Notes: generated by a model from the letters alone, not told the origin. Positions 1 through 5,159 are shown, numbered from the stretch's first letter. The stretch is 5,485 bases of DNA from an uncultured Actinomycetospora sp. (GCA_902805495.1 CADCTH010000401.1:1-5485); one strand, 5' to 3'. Numbers and translations are program-made.

Positions 1-1394
1 CAGACCGGCACGGGGACGCCGAAGAAGCGCTGGCGGCTGATGAGCCAGTCGCCGTTGAGGCCGCCCACCCAGTTGTCGTAGCGGTGGCGCATGTACGCCG
101 GGTGCCACGCCAGCTCCTGGCCGCGGGCGATCATCTCGTCGCGGACCGACGCGTCGCGCCCGCCGTTGCGGATGTACCACTGGCGGCTGGAGACGATCTC
201 GAGCGGCTTGTCGCCCTTCTCGAAGAACTTCACCGGGCGCGTGACCGGGCGGACGTCGCCGATCAGCTCGCCGGTCTCCTGCAGCATCGCGACGATCCGC
301 TCCTTGGCGGTGTGCACCGTCGCGCCGGCCAGCTCCTCGTAGCGCTGGCGGCCCCGCTCCGAGGTGATCCACTCGGGGACCTCGCGCAGCAGCCGGCCAT
401 CGCGGTTGATCACCGTGCGGTTGGGCAGGTCGAGCTCGCGCCACCACTGGACGTCGGTGAGGTCGCCGAAGGTGCAGCACATCGCGATGCCGGCGCCGCG
501 CTCCATCTCGGCCGCGGGGTGCGCGAGGACGGGGACCTCGACGTCGAACAGCGGCGAGCGCACCGTCGTGCCGAACAGCGGCCGGTAGCGCTCGTCGTCG
601 GGGTGCGCGATCAGCGCGACGCAGGCCGGGATCAGCTCGGGGCGGGTCGTCTCGATGGGGATCGGTCCGTCGGCGCTCCCCGATCCCCCGTCGCTCCGCT
701 CGCCCCGGTGGTACGCGATCCGGTGCCAGGCGCCGGCGTGCTCGCGGTCCTCGAGCTCGGCCTGCGCGACCGCGGTGCGGAACGTGACGTCCCACAGGGT
801 CGGCGCCATGGAGACGTAGGCCTGGCCGCGCTCGACGTTGCGCAGGAAGGCGCGCTGGCTGATCGCGCGGGCCCGCGCGTCGATGGTCTGGTAGCCGTGC
901 GACCAGTCGACCGACAGGCCGTTGCGCCGCCACAGCGCCTCGAACGCCTTCTCGTCCTCGGCGGTGAGCGTCTCGCAGAGCTCGACGAAGTTCTTGCGCG
1001 AGATGGCGATCTGCTGCTTGCCGGGCTTCTCCGGCGGGGTGAAGTCGGGGTCGTACGGCAGGCTCGGCTCGCAGCGCACGCCGTAGTAGTTCTGCACGCG
1101 GCGCTCGGTGGGCAGGCCGTTGTCGTCCCAGCCCATCGGGTAGAAGACCTGCTTGCCGCGCATGCGCTGGAAGCGGGCGACGATGTCGGTGTGCGTGTAG
1201 CTGAACACGTGCCCGACGTGCAGCGACCCGGACACCGTCGGCGGCGGGGTGTCGACGGAGTACACCTGCTCGCGGGTGGCCGACCGGTCGAACGCGTAGG
1301 TGCGCTCGTCCTCCCACACGCTCGCCCACCGGTCCTCGAGGCCGTCGAGGGTCGGCTTCTCGGGCACGCGCGTAGCGGGGTCGGACGGCAGCAT
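1..1394 (-). CDS. valS: Valyl-tRNA synthetase, N-terminal 464 codons (partial at left edge)
   Basis: Class I aminoacyl-tRNA synthetase that charges tRNA-Val with valine in the cytoplasm and edits mischarged threonine. Read from the ATG at 1394 the frame is open to the edge. The ATP-binding HIGH-type motif appears as HVGH at residues 59-62 inside PPPTVSGSLHVGH, followed by GWDDNGLPTERRV at about 88-100. The editing (CP1) domain is marked by ETTRPEL near 248-254 and CCTFGD near 306-311. The fragment ends in the conserved DWLISRQRFFGVPVPV stretch (449-464). The KMSKS loop and anticodon-binding domain lie outside the window; family members are usually about 850-900 residues. The editing domain carries a short Gly/Ser-rich stretch (about residues 230-243) just before the TTRPEL motif. 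There is no clear Shine-Dalgarno sequence; a -10-like hexamer lies 7 nt before the ATG. Transcribed divergently from the oxidoreductase. Identification is secure; the start is well supported because the next in-frame Met (M78) lies after the HVGH motif. Confidence 0.96.
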   Translation of the reverse strand, partial: MLPSDPATRVPEKPTLDGLEDRWASVWEDERTYAFDRSATREQVYSVDTPPPTVSGSLHVGHVFSYTHTDIVARFQRMRGKQVFYPMGWDDNGLPTERRVQNYYGVRCEPSLPYDPDFTPPEKPGKQQIAISRKNFVELCETLTAEDEKAFEALWRRNGLSVDWSHGYQTIDARARAISQRAFLRNVERGQAYVSMAPTLWDVTFRTAVAQAELEDREHAGAWHRIAYHRGERSDGGSGSADGPIPIETTRPELIPACVALIAHPDDERYRPLFGTTVRSPLFDVEVPVLAHPAAEMERGAGIAMCCTFGDLTDVQWWRELDLPNRTVINRDGRLLREVPEWITSERGRQRYEELAGATVHTAKERIVAMLQETGELIGDVRPVTRPVKFFEKGDKPLEIVSSRQWYIRNGGRDASVRDEMIARGQELAWHPAYMRHRYDNWVGGLNGDWLISRQRFFGVPVPV

Positions 1395-1401
1395 GACGCC
1401 C

Positions 1402-1407
1402 AGTTTA
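1402..1407 (-). promoter_or_regulatory. Candidate -10 element of valS, implying a leaderless mRNA
   Basis: On the minus strand the hexamer TAAACT (consensus TANNNT) ends 7 nt before the valS ATG. Transcription normally starts about 7 nt downstream of the -10, which would place the first base at or next to the A of the ATG. No good TTGACA-like -35 is seen at 17-19 nt, and no Shine-Dalgarno sequence is present, which fits a leaderless start. Leaderless mRNAs are common in actinobacteria. This is inference from spacing only. Confidence 0.4.
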
Positions 1408-1490
1408 CCGACGGGTCGCGAGGCACTTCCGCCCTGCTCACGACGCACGGAGCGAAGCGGAGCTGCGCAGACAAGGGTGTGCGTGCGGCG

Positions 1491-1511
1491 GCCGCGGGGC
1501 ACGTCCCCGGC
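1491..1511 (+). promoter_or_regulatory. Small GC hairpin abutting the first ATG of the oxidoreductase gene
   Basis: The left arm GCCGCGGGG (1491-1499, one bulged C) pairs with CCCCGGC (1505-1511) around the loop CACGT. The hairpin ends on the base before ATG 1512, where a ribosome-binding site would be expected, and no purine-rich Shine-Dalgarno sequence is present. It could reduce initiation at 1512 and favour the in-frame ATG at 1536, or be chance in GC-rich DNA. Confidence 0.3.
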
Positions 1512-2483
1512 ATGAGCAGTGCGACCCCGGCGACCATGCGCCGGATCACCCAGGACGCGCCCGGCGGACCCGAGGTCCTGCACCTCGAGGAGGCCCCGGT
1601 CCCCGAGCCGATCCCCACCGAGATCCGGGTGCGGGTGACGGCTGCGGGCGTGAACCCGGTGGACACGAAGGTGCGCGCGGGCGGTGCCGGGCTGGGCTCG
1701 GCCGGCGGGGACATGACCGCCCCGCCGTTCACGGTCGGGTGGGACGTGGCCGGGGTCGTCGATGCCATGGGCATGGGCGTCACGCGCTTCGCGGTGGGCG
1801 ACCGCGTCTTCGGCATGCCGTGGTTCCCGCGGCAGGCCGGCGCCTACGCCGAGTACGTCACCGGGCCGTCGCGGCAGTTCGCGCACATCCCCGACGGCGT
1901 CTCCGACGTGGTCGCCGCCGCCACGCCGCTCGCGGGGCTCACCGCCTGGCAGATCCTCGTCGACACCGCCGACGTCCAGCGCGACCAGCGGGTGCTGCTC
2001 CACGCCGCCGGCGGGGGCGTCGGCGACCTCGCGGTGCAGCTCGCGAAGACGCGCGGCGCGCACGTCGTCGGCACCGCCTCGGCCGGCAAGCACGCCGACC
2101 TCGTGGCCCTCGGGCTCGACGAGGTGATCGACCACCACGGCGAGGACGTCGCCGAGGCCACCCGGGACATCGACGTCGCCGTCGACCTCACCGAGGTCAA
2201 CGGGCCGGCGTCACTGGCCGTGATGCGCCGCGGCGGCCTGCTCGTCTGCGTGCCGTCGGGCGTGCCCGAGGGGCTCACCGAGCAGGCGCACGCCGAGGGC
2301 AAGCGGGTCACGGACTTCCTCGTCGAGCCCGACGGCGTCGCCCTCACGGGCCTCGCGCGGCTGCTGGCCGAGGACGTGCTGACGGTCCGGATCGCCGGGA
2401 CCTTCGCCCTCGAGGACGCCGCCGCCGCGCACCGCGAGCTCGAGAAGGGGTCGACGTTCGGCAAGCTCGTGCTCACGCTCTGA
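1512..2483 (+). CDS. MDR-family NADP-dependent quinone oxidoreductase (zinc-free alcohol dehydrogenase-like)
   Basis: Predicted soluble NAD(P)H-dependent reductase of the medium-chain dehydrogenase/reductase superfamily, quinone oxidoreductase branch; the physiological substrate cannot be read from sequence. Over 323 residues it shows the usual order. First comes a GroES-like catalytic domain: ITQDAPGGPEVLHL near 12-25, AAGVNPVDTKVR near 44-55, VGWDVAGVV near 75-83, and VGDRVFG near 95-101. Then comes a Rossmann domain with the nucleotide loop HAAGGGVGDLAVQLAK at 164-179 and GTAS at 187-190. The C-terminus ends in the typical REL-KGSTFGKLVLTL. The Cys/His ligands of zinc-dependent alcohol dehydrogenases are absent. 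Length is normal for the family. ATG 1512 is chosen as the longest sensible start. ATG 1536 (giving MRRITQDAPGG) matches where family members commonly begin and is a real alternative; neither has a clear Shine-Dalgarno sequence. The open frame continues far upstream only because it runs antisense to valS. A strong hairpin follows the stop. Confidence 0.9.
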   Translation: MSSATPATMRRITQDAPGGPEVLHLEEAPVPEPIPTEIRVRVTAAGVNPVDTKVRAGGAGLGSAGGDMTAPPFTVGWDVAGVVDAMGMGVTRFAVGDRVFGMPWFPRQAGAYAEYVTGPSRQFAHIPDGVSDVVAAATPLAGLTAWQILVDTADVQRDQRVLLHAAGGGVGDLAVQLAKTRGAHVVGTASAGKHADLVALGLDEVIDHHGEDVAEATRDIDVAVDLTEVNGPASLAVMRRGGLLVCVPSGVPEGLTEQAHAEGKRVTDFLVEPDGVALTGLARLLAEDVLTVRIAGTFALEDAAAAHRELEKGSTFGKLVLTL

Positions 2484-2486
2484 CGT

Positions 2487-2517
2487 CTCCGAGAAATTGC
2501 CACGTGCATTTCTGGAG
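2487..2517 (+). repeat. Imperfect inverted repeat after the oxidoreductase stop, with CACGTG at its centre
   Basis: CTCC (2487-2490) pairs with GGAG (2514-2517), AGAAAT (2492-2497) with ATTTCT (2508-2513), and GC with GC, around the loop CACGT. Single bulges are at G2491 and T2498. It begins 4 bp after the TGA of the oxidoreductase gene. It could be the first half of a two-hairpin terminator or a binding site; the unusually A/T-rich arms stand out from the surroundings. Confidence 0.45.
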
Positions 2518-2548
2518 AGGGCGTGGACAACTGCTGTCCACGCCCTCT
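2516..2548 (+). terminator. Perfect 14-bp stem-loop, probable terminator of the oxidoreductase gene
   Basis: AGAGGGCGTGGACA (2516-2529) and TGTCCACGCCCTCT (2535-2548) are exact reverse complements separated by ACTGC. The stem is long and mostly G/C, lies 32 bp past the stop codon, and is followed by a weak T-containing stretch (ACTGTTCC) rather than a real U-tract, as is usual for actinobacterial hairpin terminators. It also overlaps a plausible promoter for the downstream mini-ORF, so an operator role is an alternative. Confidence 0.6.
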
Positions 2549-2553
2549 ACTGT
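2524..2553 (+). promoter_or_regulatory. Candidate sigma-70-type promoter overlapping the inverted repeat
   Basis: TGGACA (2524-2529, five of six bases of TTGACA) and TACTGT (2548-2553, fits TANNNT) are separated by 18 bp. The predicted start is near 2560, giving a roughly 20-nt leader that contains the strong ribosome-binding site before ATG 2580. The -35 lies wholly in the left arm of the 14-bp inverted repeat and the spacer covers the loop and right arm, so a dimeric regulator bound to the palindrome would block it. Inferred from matches only. Confidence 0.4.
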
Positions 2554-2579
2554 TCCTCGCACACGGAGAGGAGGTCCCG

Positions 2580-2657
2580 ATGAACGACACGATGGACGAC
2601 GGCGTCAGCCGCACCGGTCGAACGAGGACCCTCTCCTCGGTGTTGACGACCTGCTGA
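2580..2657 (+). CDS. Possible 25-residue peptide ORF (leader peptide or small protein)
   Basis: ATG 2580 is preceded by GGAGAGGAGG, with 5 nt between AGGAGG and the ATG. This is the best ribosome-binding site in the window. The ORF begins MNDTMDDGVSRTG, ends SSVLTTC, and stops at TGA 2655-2657. It has an acidic start, a basic middle and a single C-terminal Cys, with no membrane segment and no run of one amino acid of the sort used in classical attenuation leaders. The downstream 154-codon gene lies 147 nt further on and has its own ribosome-binding site. The same frame stays open without a stop from 2658 into that gene, and a different frame reads protein-like from about 2620. The ORF may therefore be a real small peptide, a leader, or the 5' end of a gene broken by a frameshift. 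I do not recognise it. Confidence 0.4.
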   Translation: MNDTMDDGVSRTGRTRTLSSVLTTC

Positions 2658-2708
2658 CGCTCGCGGTTCTGCGCACCACGACGGCCGATCGCCGTCGGTG
2701 TCCTCGCT

Positions 2709-2727
2709 GCTCAGGGACTCCCCGAGC
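2709..2727 (+). repeat. Small hairpin between the mini-ORF and the 154-codon gene
   Basis: GCTC-A-GGG pairs with CCC-C-GAGC around a 3-nt loop ACT, with one A/C mismatch. About 20 nt later comes a pyrimidine-rich stretch (roughly 2741-2758) with TTCTTTTCT, rare in this GC-rich DNA. A weak attenuator or terminator is possible. Otherwise the 147-bp gap 2658-2804 shows no gene I can support. Confidence 0.25.
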
Positions 2728-2804
2728 CGGGCGCACCGTTCTCTCTCCCATTCTTTTCTCCGGCGCCCCGTGCACCCATTCTGCGCACCCAGAAAGGGGG
2801 CGTC

Positions 2805-3269
2805 ATGAGCTGGATCTTCCGTGCCTTCTCCTTCCCGATGCTGCCCTCGGTGCGCCGCCGGGGAGCCGAGGAGCGCCGACTCGAGGCCATTTCCCGGGCG
2901 TTCGAGGCCGACCTGCGTCAGGAATTCCGGGCCGCGTGTGAACACCTCGGTGTGCGCACCAAGACCCACGTCCCGGCGGGCGTCACGATCCGCACGCCGC
3001 GTGTCGGCACGGTCCACCCGGGCCCCCCGACGAGGTTCTCGGTCGAGCTGATGCCCGGGCTCGTCCCGGCGGACCTGCTCCCGCCGGCCCGCCGGGTGGC
3101 GGAGGCCGTCGGTGCCCGCGGGGTGCGTCTCGAACCCCTCGCCGGCCGGTGGCTGCAGGTGGTGGTGCTGGACGGCCCGGACCCGCCCGCGGACCACGTC
3201 GATCCCCTTCGTCGTGGTCCGCGGCGGGCACCGTGTCCGGCGCGGTCGCCCGTTCACTCGTTCCGGTGA
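2805..3269 (+). CDS. Uncharacterised 154-residue protein, resembling the N-terminal region of actinomycete FtsK/TraB-type translocases
   Basis: The start is strongly supported: AGAAAGGGGG ends 4 nt before ATG 2805. Residues 1-20 are hydrophobic/aromatic then basic (MSWIFRAFSFPMLPSVRRRG). About 21-45 form a charged helix (EERRLEAISRAFEADLRQEF). About 50-125 look like an alpha/beta domain with HVPAGVTIRTPRVGTV, PPTRFSVELMPGLVPADL and a GARGVRLEPLAGRWLQVVVL strand. In my memory the pattern of a roughly 80-residue domain with 'TPRV... G.PT.F.V.L.PG' is seen N-terminal to the motor in FtsK/SpoIIIE-like transfer proteins of actinomycete integrative plasmids. No Walker A or B motif is present here, so this is at most the accessory domain or a remnant. 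The last 25 or so residues are Arg/Pro-rich, low complexity and contain a 12-bp inverted repeat, as if the true end had been lost. Codons such as ATT, GAA and TGT are used more than in neighbours. Function unknown; similarity is from memory. Confidence 0.65.
   Translation: MSWIFRAFSFPMLPSVRRRGAEERRLEAISRAFEADLRQEFRAACEHLGVRTKTHVPAGVTIRTPRVGTVHPGPPTRFSVELMPGLVPADLLPPARRVAEAVGARGVRLEPLAGRWLQVVVLDGPDPPADHVDPLRRGPRRAPCPARSPVHSFR
3187..3224 (+). repeat. Perfect 12-bp inverted repeat in the 3' end of the 154-codon gene
   Basis: CCGCGGACCACG (3187-3198) and CGTGGTCCGCGG (3213-3224) are exact reverse complements with a 14-nt loop. It lies 45 bp before the stop. It could terminate transcription early, stabilise the mRNA 3' end, or mark a rearrangement end. 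No U-tract follows. Confidence 0.5.
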
Positions 3270-3358
3270 CGGGGGCTAACGGATCGCGCACCGCGACGAC
3301 ATGTGCGGCAGGCCCGCCGAACGGCGGCCGGCACACGTCTCGTCGGGGGATCACTGTC

Positions 3359-4363
3359 ATGACCGCTGTCCAGCCGCCGCGTCACCGCGCTCCCGCCGGA
3401 GCCCAGGGCTTCGGCCGCGAGCCGCACCCGTCGGGGCCGATCACGGTCGCCCCGCGCCGTTCCCGCCTCGTCGCCACCACGGCCGCCCCGGTGCAGGCGC
3501 CGGCCGACGAGCCGCTGACCATGCCGATCCCGCGCGCCGCGCTCGACGCCGCCGCCGGACGGGGTCCGGTGCCGATGGCGCCGAGTAGCCCCGCGCCGCC
3601 GGCCGGGCCGGTGGCTCCCGCCCCGATGGCCCCGCCGACGGCGCCGCGCAACGGCCTCGGCATCGCCGGCCTGGTGCTCGGGCTGTGCGGTCTGGTGGTC
3701 GGGCTCATCCCGCTCTTCGGCGTCGGCGCGATCCTGCTCGGCGTCGTCGGCCTCGTGCTCGGCCTCGTCGGGGTCACCCGCGCCCGCCTCCGGATCGCCA
3801 CCAACACGAAGACCGCGGTGACCGGGGTGATCGCGTGCGTGCTCGCGATCGCGCTGGGGATCACCGGCATGGTCATCGTCGCGAACGCCTTCACCCAGCT
3901 CGACCGCGACCTGTCCTCGATCGGCACGACCACCCCGGCCGCCGGGTCCGCTCCGTCCGCCGCCGCGCCGGCCACCTCCGCGGTCGGGTTCGGGCAGACG
4001 TTCACCTACTCCGACGGCCTGGCCGTCACCGTCGACCAGCCCACCCCGTACCGGGCGTCCTCCTCCGCGGCGGGTGACGTGAACCCGCACGCGTACTCCG
4101 TGACCGTGCGGATCACCAACAACACCGGCGCCGCGTTCGACCCGGTCCTGCTCCAGGTCGCGATGTCCACCGGCGGTGACCAGGCCTCCCAGATCTACGA
4201 CTCGGCCAACGACATGGGCGACCGTCCGCAGAACCAGCTCCAGCCGGGCCGCAGCCTCACCTACGAGCTCGCCTTCTCCACCACCGCCGACAGCGGCGAG
4301 GCCCAGGTCGACGTCGTCCCGTCCTTCTCCCACGACCACGCGGTCTTCACCGGCACGCTGTAG
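3359..4363 (+). CDS. Membrane protein with DUF4190-like region and extracytoplasmic DUF4352-like domain
   Basis: 334 residues, no known enzymatic role. Residues 1-97 are Pro/Ala-rich and lack a signal peptide, so probably cytoplasmic. Residues 98-139 form two closely spaced glycine-zipper membrane segments (GLGIAGLVLGLCGLVVG, then GAILLGVVGLVLGLVGV). A short basic loop (TRARLRIATNTKT) precedes a third segment at about 153-175. This pattern is typical of DUF4190 proteins. A Ser/Thr/Ala/Pro linker (about 186-208) leads to a beta-rich domain at about 209-334 with FTYSDGLAVTV, YSVTVRITNNTGAAFDPVLLQV and LQPGRSLTYELAF, as in DUF4352 (telokin-like) domains. Three segments from an inside N-terminus put this domain outside the cell. 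GGGGGA (3345-3350) lies 8 nt before ATG 3359, fixing the start; the frame is open upstream but lacks this support. The 89-bp gap after the 154-codon gene could carry a promoter, though I see only a weak candidate. Family assignment is from pattern recognition. Confidence 0.85.
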   Translation: MTAVQPPRHRAPAGAQGFGREPHPSGPITVAPRRSRLVATTAAPVQAPADEPLTMPIPRAALDAAAGRGPVPMAPSSPAPPAGPVAPAPMAPPTAPRNGLGIAGLVLGLCGLVVGLIPLFGVGAILLGVVGLVLGLVGVTRARLRIATNTKTAVTGVIACVLAIALGITGMVIVANAFTQLDRDLSSIGTTTPAAGSAPSAAAPATSAVGFGQTFTYSDGLAVTVDQPTPYRASSSAAGDVNPHAYSVTVRITNNTGAAFDPVLLQVAMSTGGDQASQIYDSANDMGDRPQNQLQPGRSLTYELAFSTTADSGEAQVDVVPSFSHDHAVFTGTL

Positions 4364-4375
4364 CCAGTCGCTACA
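4359..4375. repeat. Short palindrome holding both convergent stop codons
   Basis: TGTAGC (4359-4364) and GCTACA (4370-4375) are exact reverse complements around CAGTC. The TAG of the DUF4190/DUF4352 gene (4361-4363) is in the left arm, and the TAG of the minus-strand isomerase-family gene (4371-4373) is in the right arm. The 6-bp stem is too weak to be a confident terminator by itself. Confidence 0.4.
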
Positions 4376-5147
4376 CCCCGCCGTGCGCGCGCCACCGCTC
4401 GAGCAGCTCCGCCGCCCCGAGGACGTCGACCCCGACGTCCTCGGGGCGTTCGCGGTGGGTGAGCACGGTGAGCAGGGCCCGGGCGGGTCCGCGCACCGCG
4501 GCGTCGCTCTTGCGGTGCGCGTGCTCGACGCGGGGGCCCTCGGCGTCCAGGGTCACGACCCACTCGCCGGACCCGTCGAGCCCCTCGTCCGTGGCGTGCA
4601 GGTGCAGGGTCTCGCCGTCGCCGCGCAGCCCCGGCCGGCGGCCGGCGCTGCGCACGACCATAGCCAGGTGCTCGTCGACGGCGTCGGCGGCGATCTCCGG
4701 GGCCACGTCGGCGAGCACCGGGACGCCGGCCGCGAGCTCGGCGTCCGCGCGGTGCACCAACGTCTCGTGGCACTGCCGCCGCGCCCAGAACGCCACCGGG
4801 ACCATCGTCCCGAAGCCGCCGACCAGCGTGTCCTCGCCGGCGTCGCGGATCGTCTGCGTCACCGTCGCCGCGCCCTCGAGCAGCCAGGTGGCGACCTCGT
4901 CGACGGACTCCGGCATCGGCGCGTCGCCGACACCGCGCCGGACGAGCTTCTCGCCCGGCCGGGACACGGTCCCCGCGCACCAGCGGTGCACGCCGCCGAG
5001 GTGCTCGGCGAGGTCGCGCACCGTCCAGTCCGGGCACGAGGGCACCCGCGCGTCCTGCCCCGCGGTGTGCGCCGCGTCGGCGAACGCGGTGGTGTGCAGG
5101 ACGACCTCGTCGAGGAAGCGCTCGGTGCTCGGCGACATGCGCGCCAT
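4371..5147 (-). CDS. Maleylpyruvate isomerase family / mycothiol-dependent enzyme (DinB-like fold)
   Basis: 258 residues, cytosolic. The family includes mycothiol-dependent maleylpyruvate isomerase of gentisate degradation, but most members have unknown substrates, so only family membership is claimed. The N-terminal MDMPI/DinB-like four-helix domain is marked by SCPDWTVRDLAEHLGGVHRW at about 37-56 and WARRQCHETLVHRADAE at 121-137. The metal site expected from the C. glutamicum enzyme, a His on helix 2 and an E-xxx-H pair, is matched by H54 (or H49) and E128/H132. The C-terminal MDMPI_C-like domain begins near GETLHLHATD (178-187) and ends DVLGAAELLERWRAHGGV. Two starts are possible, ATG 5147 and ATG 5138 (MSPST); neither has a strong Shine-Dalgarno sequence, and the longer is given. 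It lies 12 bp after the stop of the broken nirD-like reading frame and probably shared its transcript. It converges on the DUF4190 gene with 7 bp between stops. Confidence 0.9.
   Translation of the reverse strand: MARMSPSTERFLDEVVLHTTAFADAAHTAGQDARVPSCPDWTVRDLAEHLGGVHRWCAGTVSRPGEKLVRRGVGDAPMPESVDEVATWLLEGAATVTQTIRDAGEDTLVGGFGTMVPVAFWARRQCHETLVHRADAELAAGVPVLADVAPEIAADAVDEHLAMVVRSAGRRPGLRGDGETLHLHATDEGLDGSGEWVVTLDAEGPRVEHAHRKSDAAVRGPARALLTVLTHRERPEDVGVDVLGAAELLERWRAHGGV
4413..4448. repeat. Perfect 16-bp inverted repeat inside the isomerase-family gene, candidate terminator for the convergent gene
   Basis: CGCCCCGAGGACGTCG (4413-4428) and CGACGTCCTCGGGGCG (4433-4448) are exact reverse complements with loop ACCC. 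The sequence encodes RPEDVGVDVLGA near the C-terminus of the minus-strand enzyme. On the plus strand it begins 50 bp past the stop of the DUF4190/DUF4352 gene, the right place for a terminator of that transcript. No T-run follows on either strand. Confidence 0.55.
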
Positions 5148-5159
5148 CTTCGCCCGGTG

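Noticed and set aside
84..1511. Long plus-strand open frame joined to the oxidoreductase frame
   Set aside because: It is antisense to valS, whose catalytic motifs are clear. The translation is Arg/Ala/Asp-rich without domains; high GC makes antisense frames stay open.
632..1816. 394-codon minus-strand open frame
   Set aside because: It overlaps valS in another frame and the oxidoreductase gene antisense. The product is Arg/Ser/Thr/Pro low complexity.
1844..2614. 256-codon minus-strand open frame opposite the oxidoreductase
   Set aside because: Ser/Pro/Thr-rich shadow with no motif and no plausible ribosome-binding site.
1739..2941. 400-codon plus-strand open frame crossing the oxidoreductase 3' end
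   Set aside because: It is the out-of-frame shadow of a well-identified MDR protein with Arg-rich translation. Only the short segment near 2618-2700 is discussed as a possible frameshift.
2547..3257. 236-codon minus-strand open frame opposite the 154-codon gene
   Set aside because: The product is His/Arg/Gly-rich without domains, while the plus strand has two strong ribosome-binding sites and better sequence character.
3253..3282. Promoter for the DUF4190 gene: TTCACT with TAACGG at 18-bp spacing
   Set aside because: The -10 match is poor (lacks the final T) and nothing else supports it.
3700..3780. Repeated GGCCTCGTGCTCGGC-like DNA as a tandem repeat
   Set aside because: Explained by repeated GLVLGL codons of glycine-zipper membrane segments.
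3254..4339. 361-codon minus-strand open frame opposite the membrane protein
   Set aside because: Its Gly/Asp/Arg/His repeats are the antisense of GLVLGL-type codons. The plus-strand product has clear membrane segments and a folded domain.
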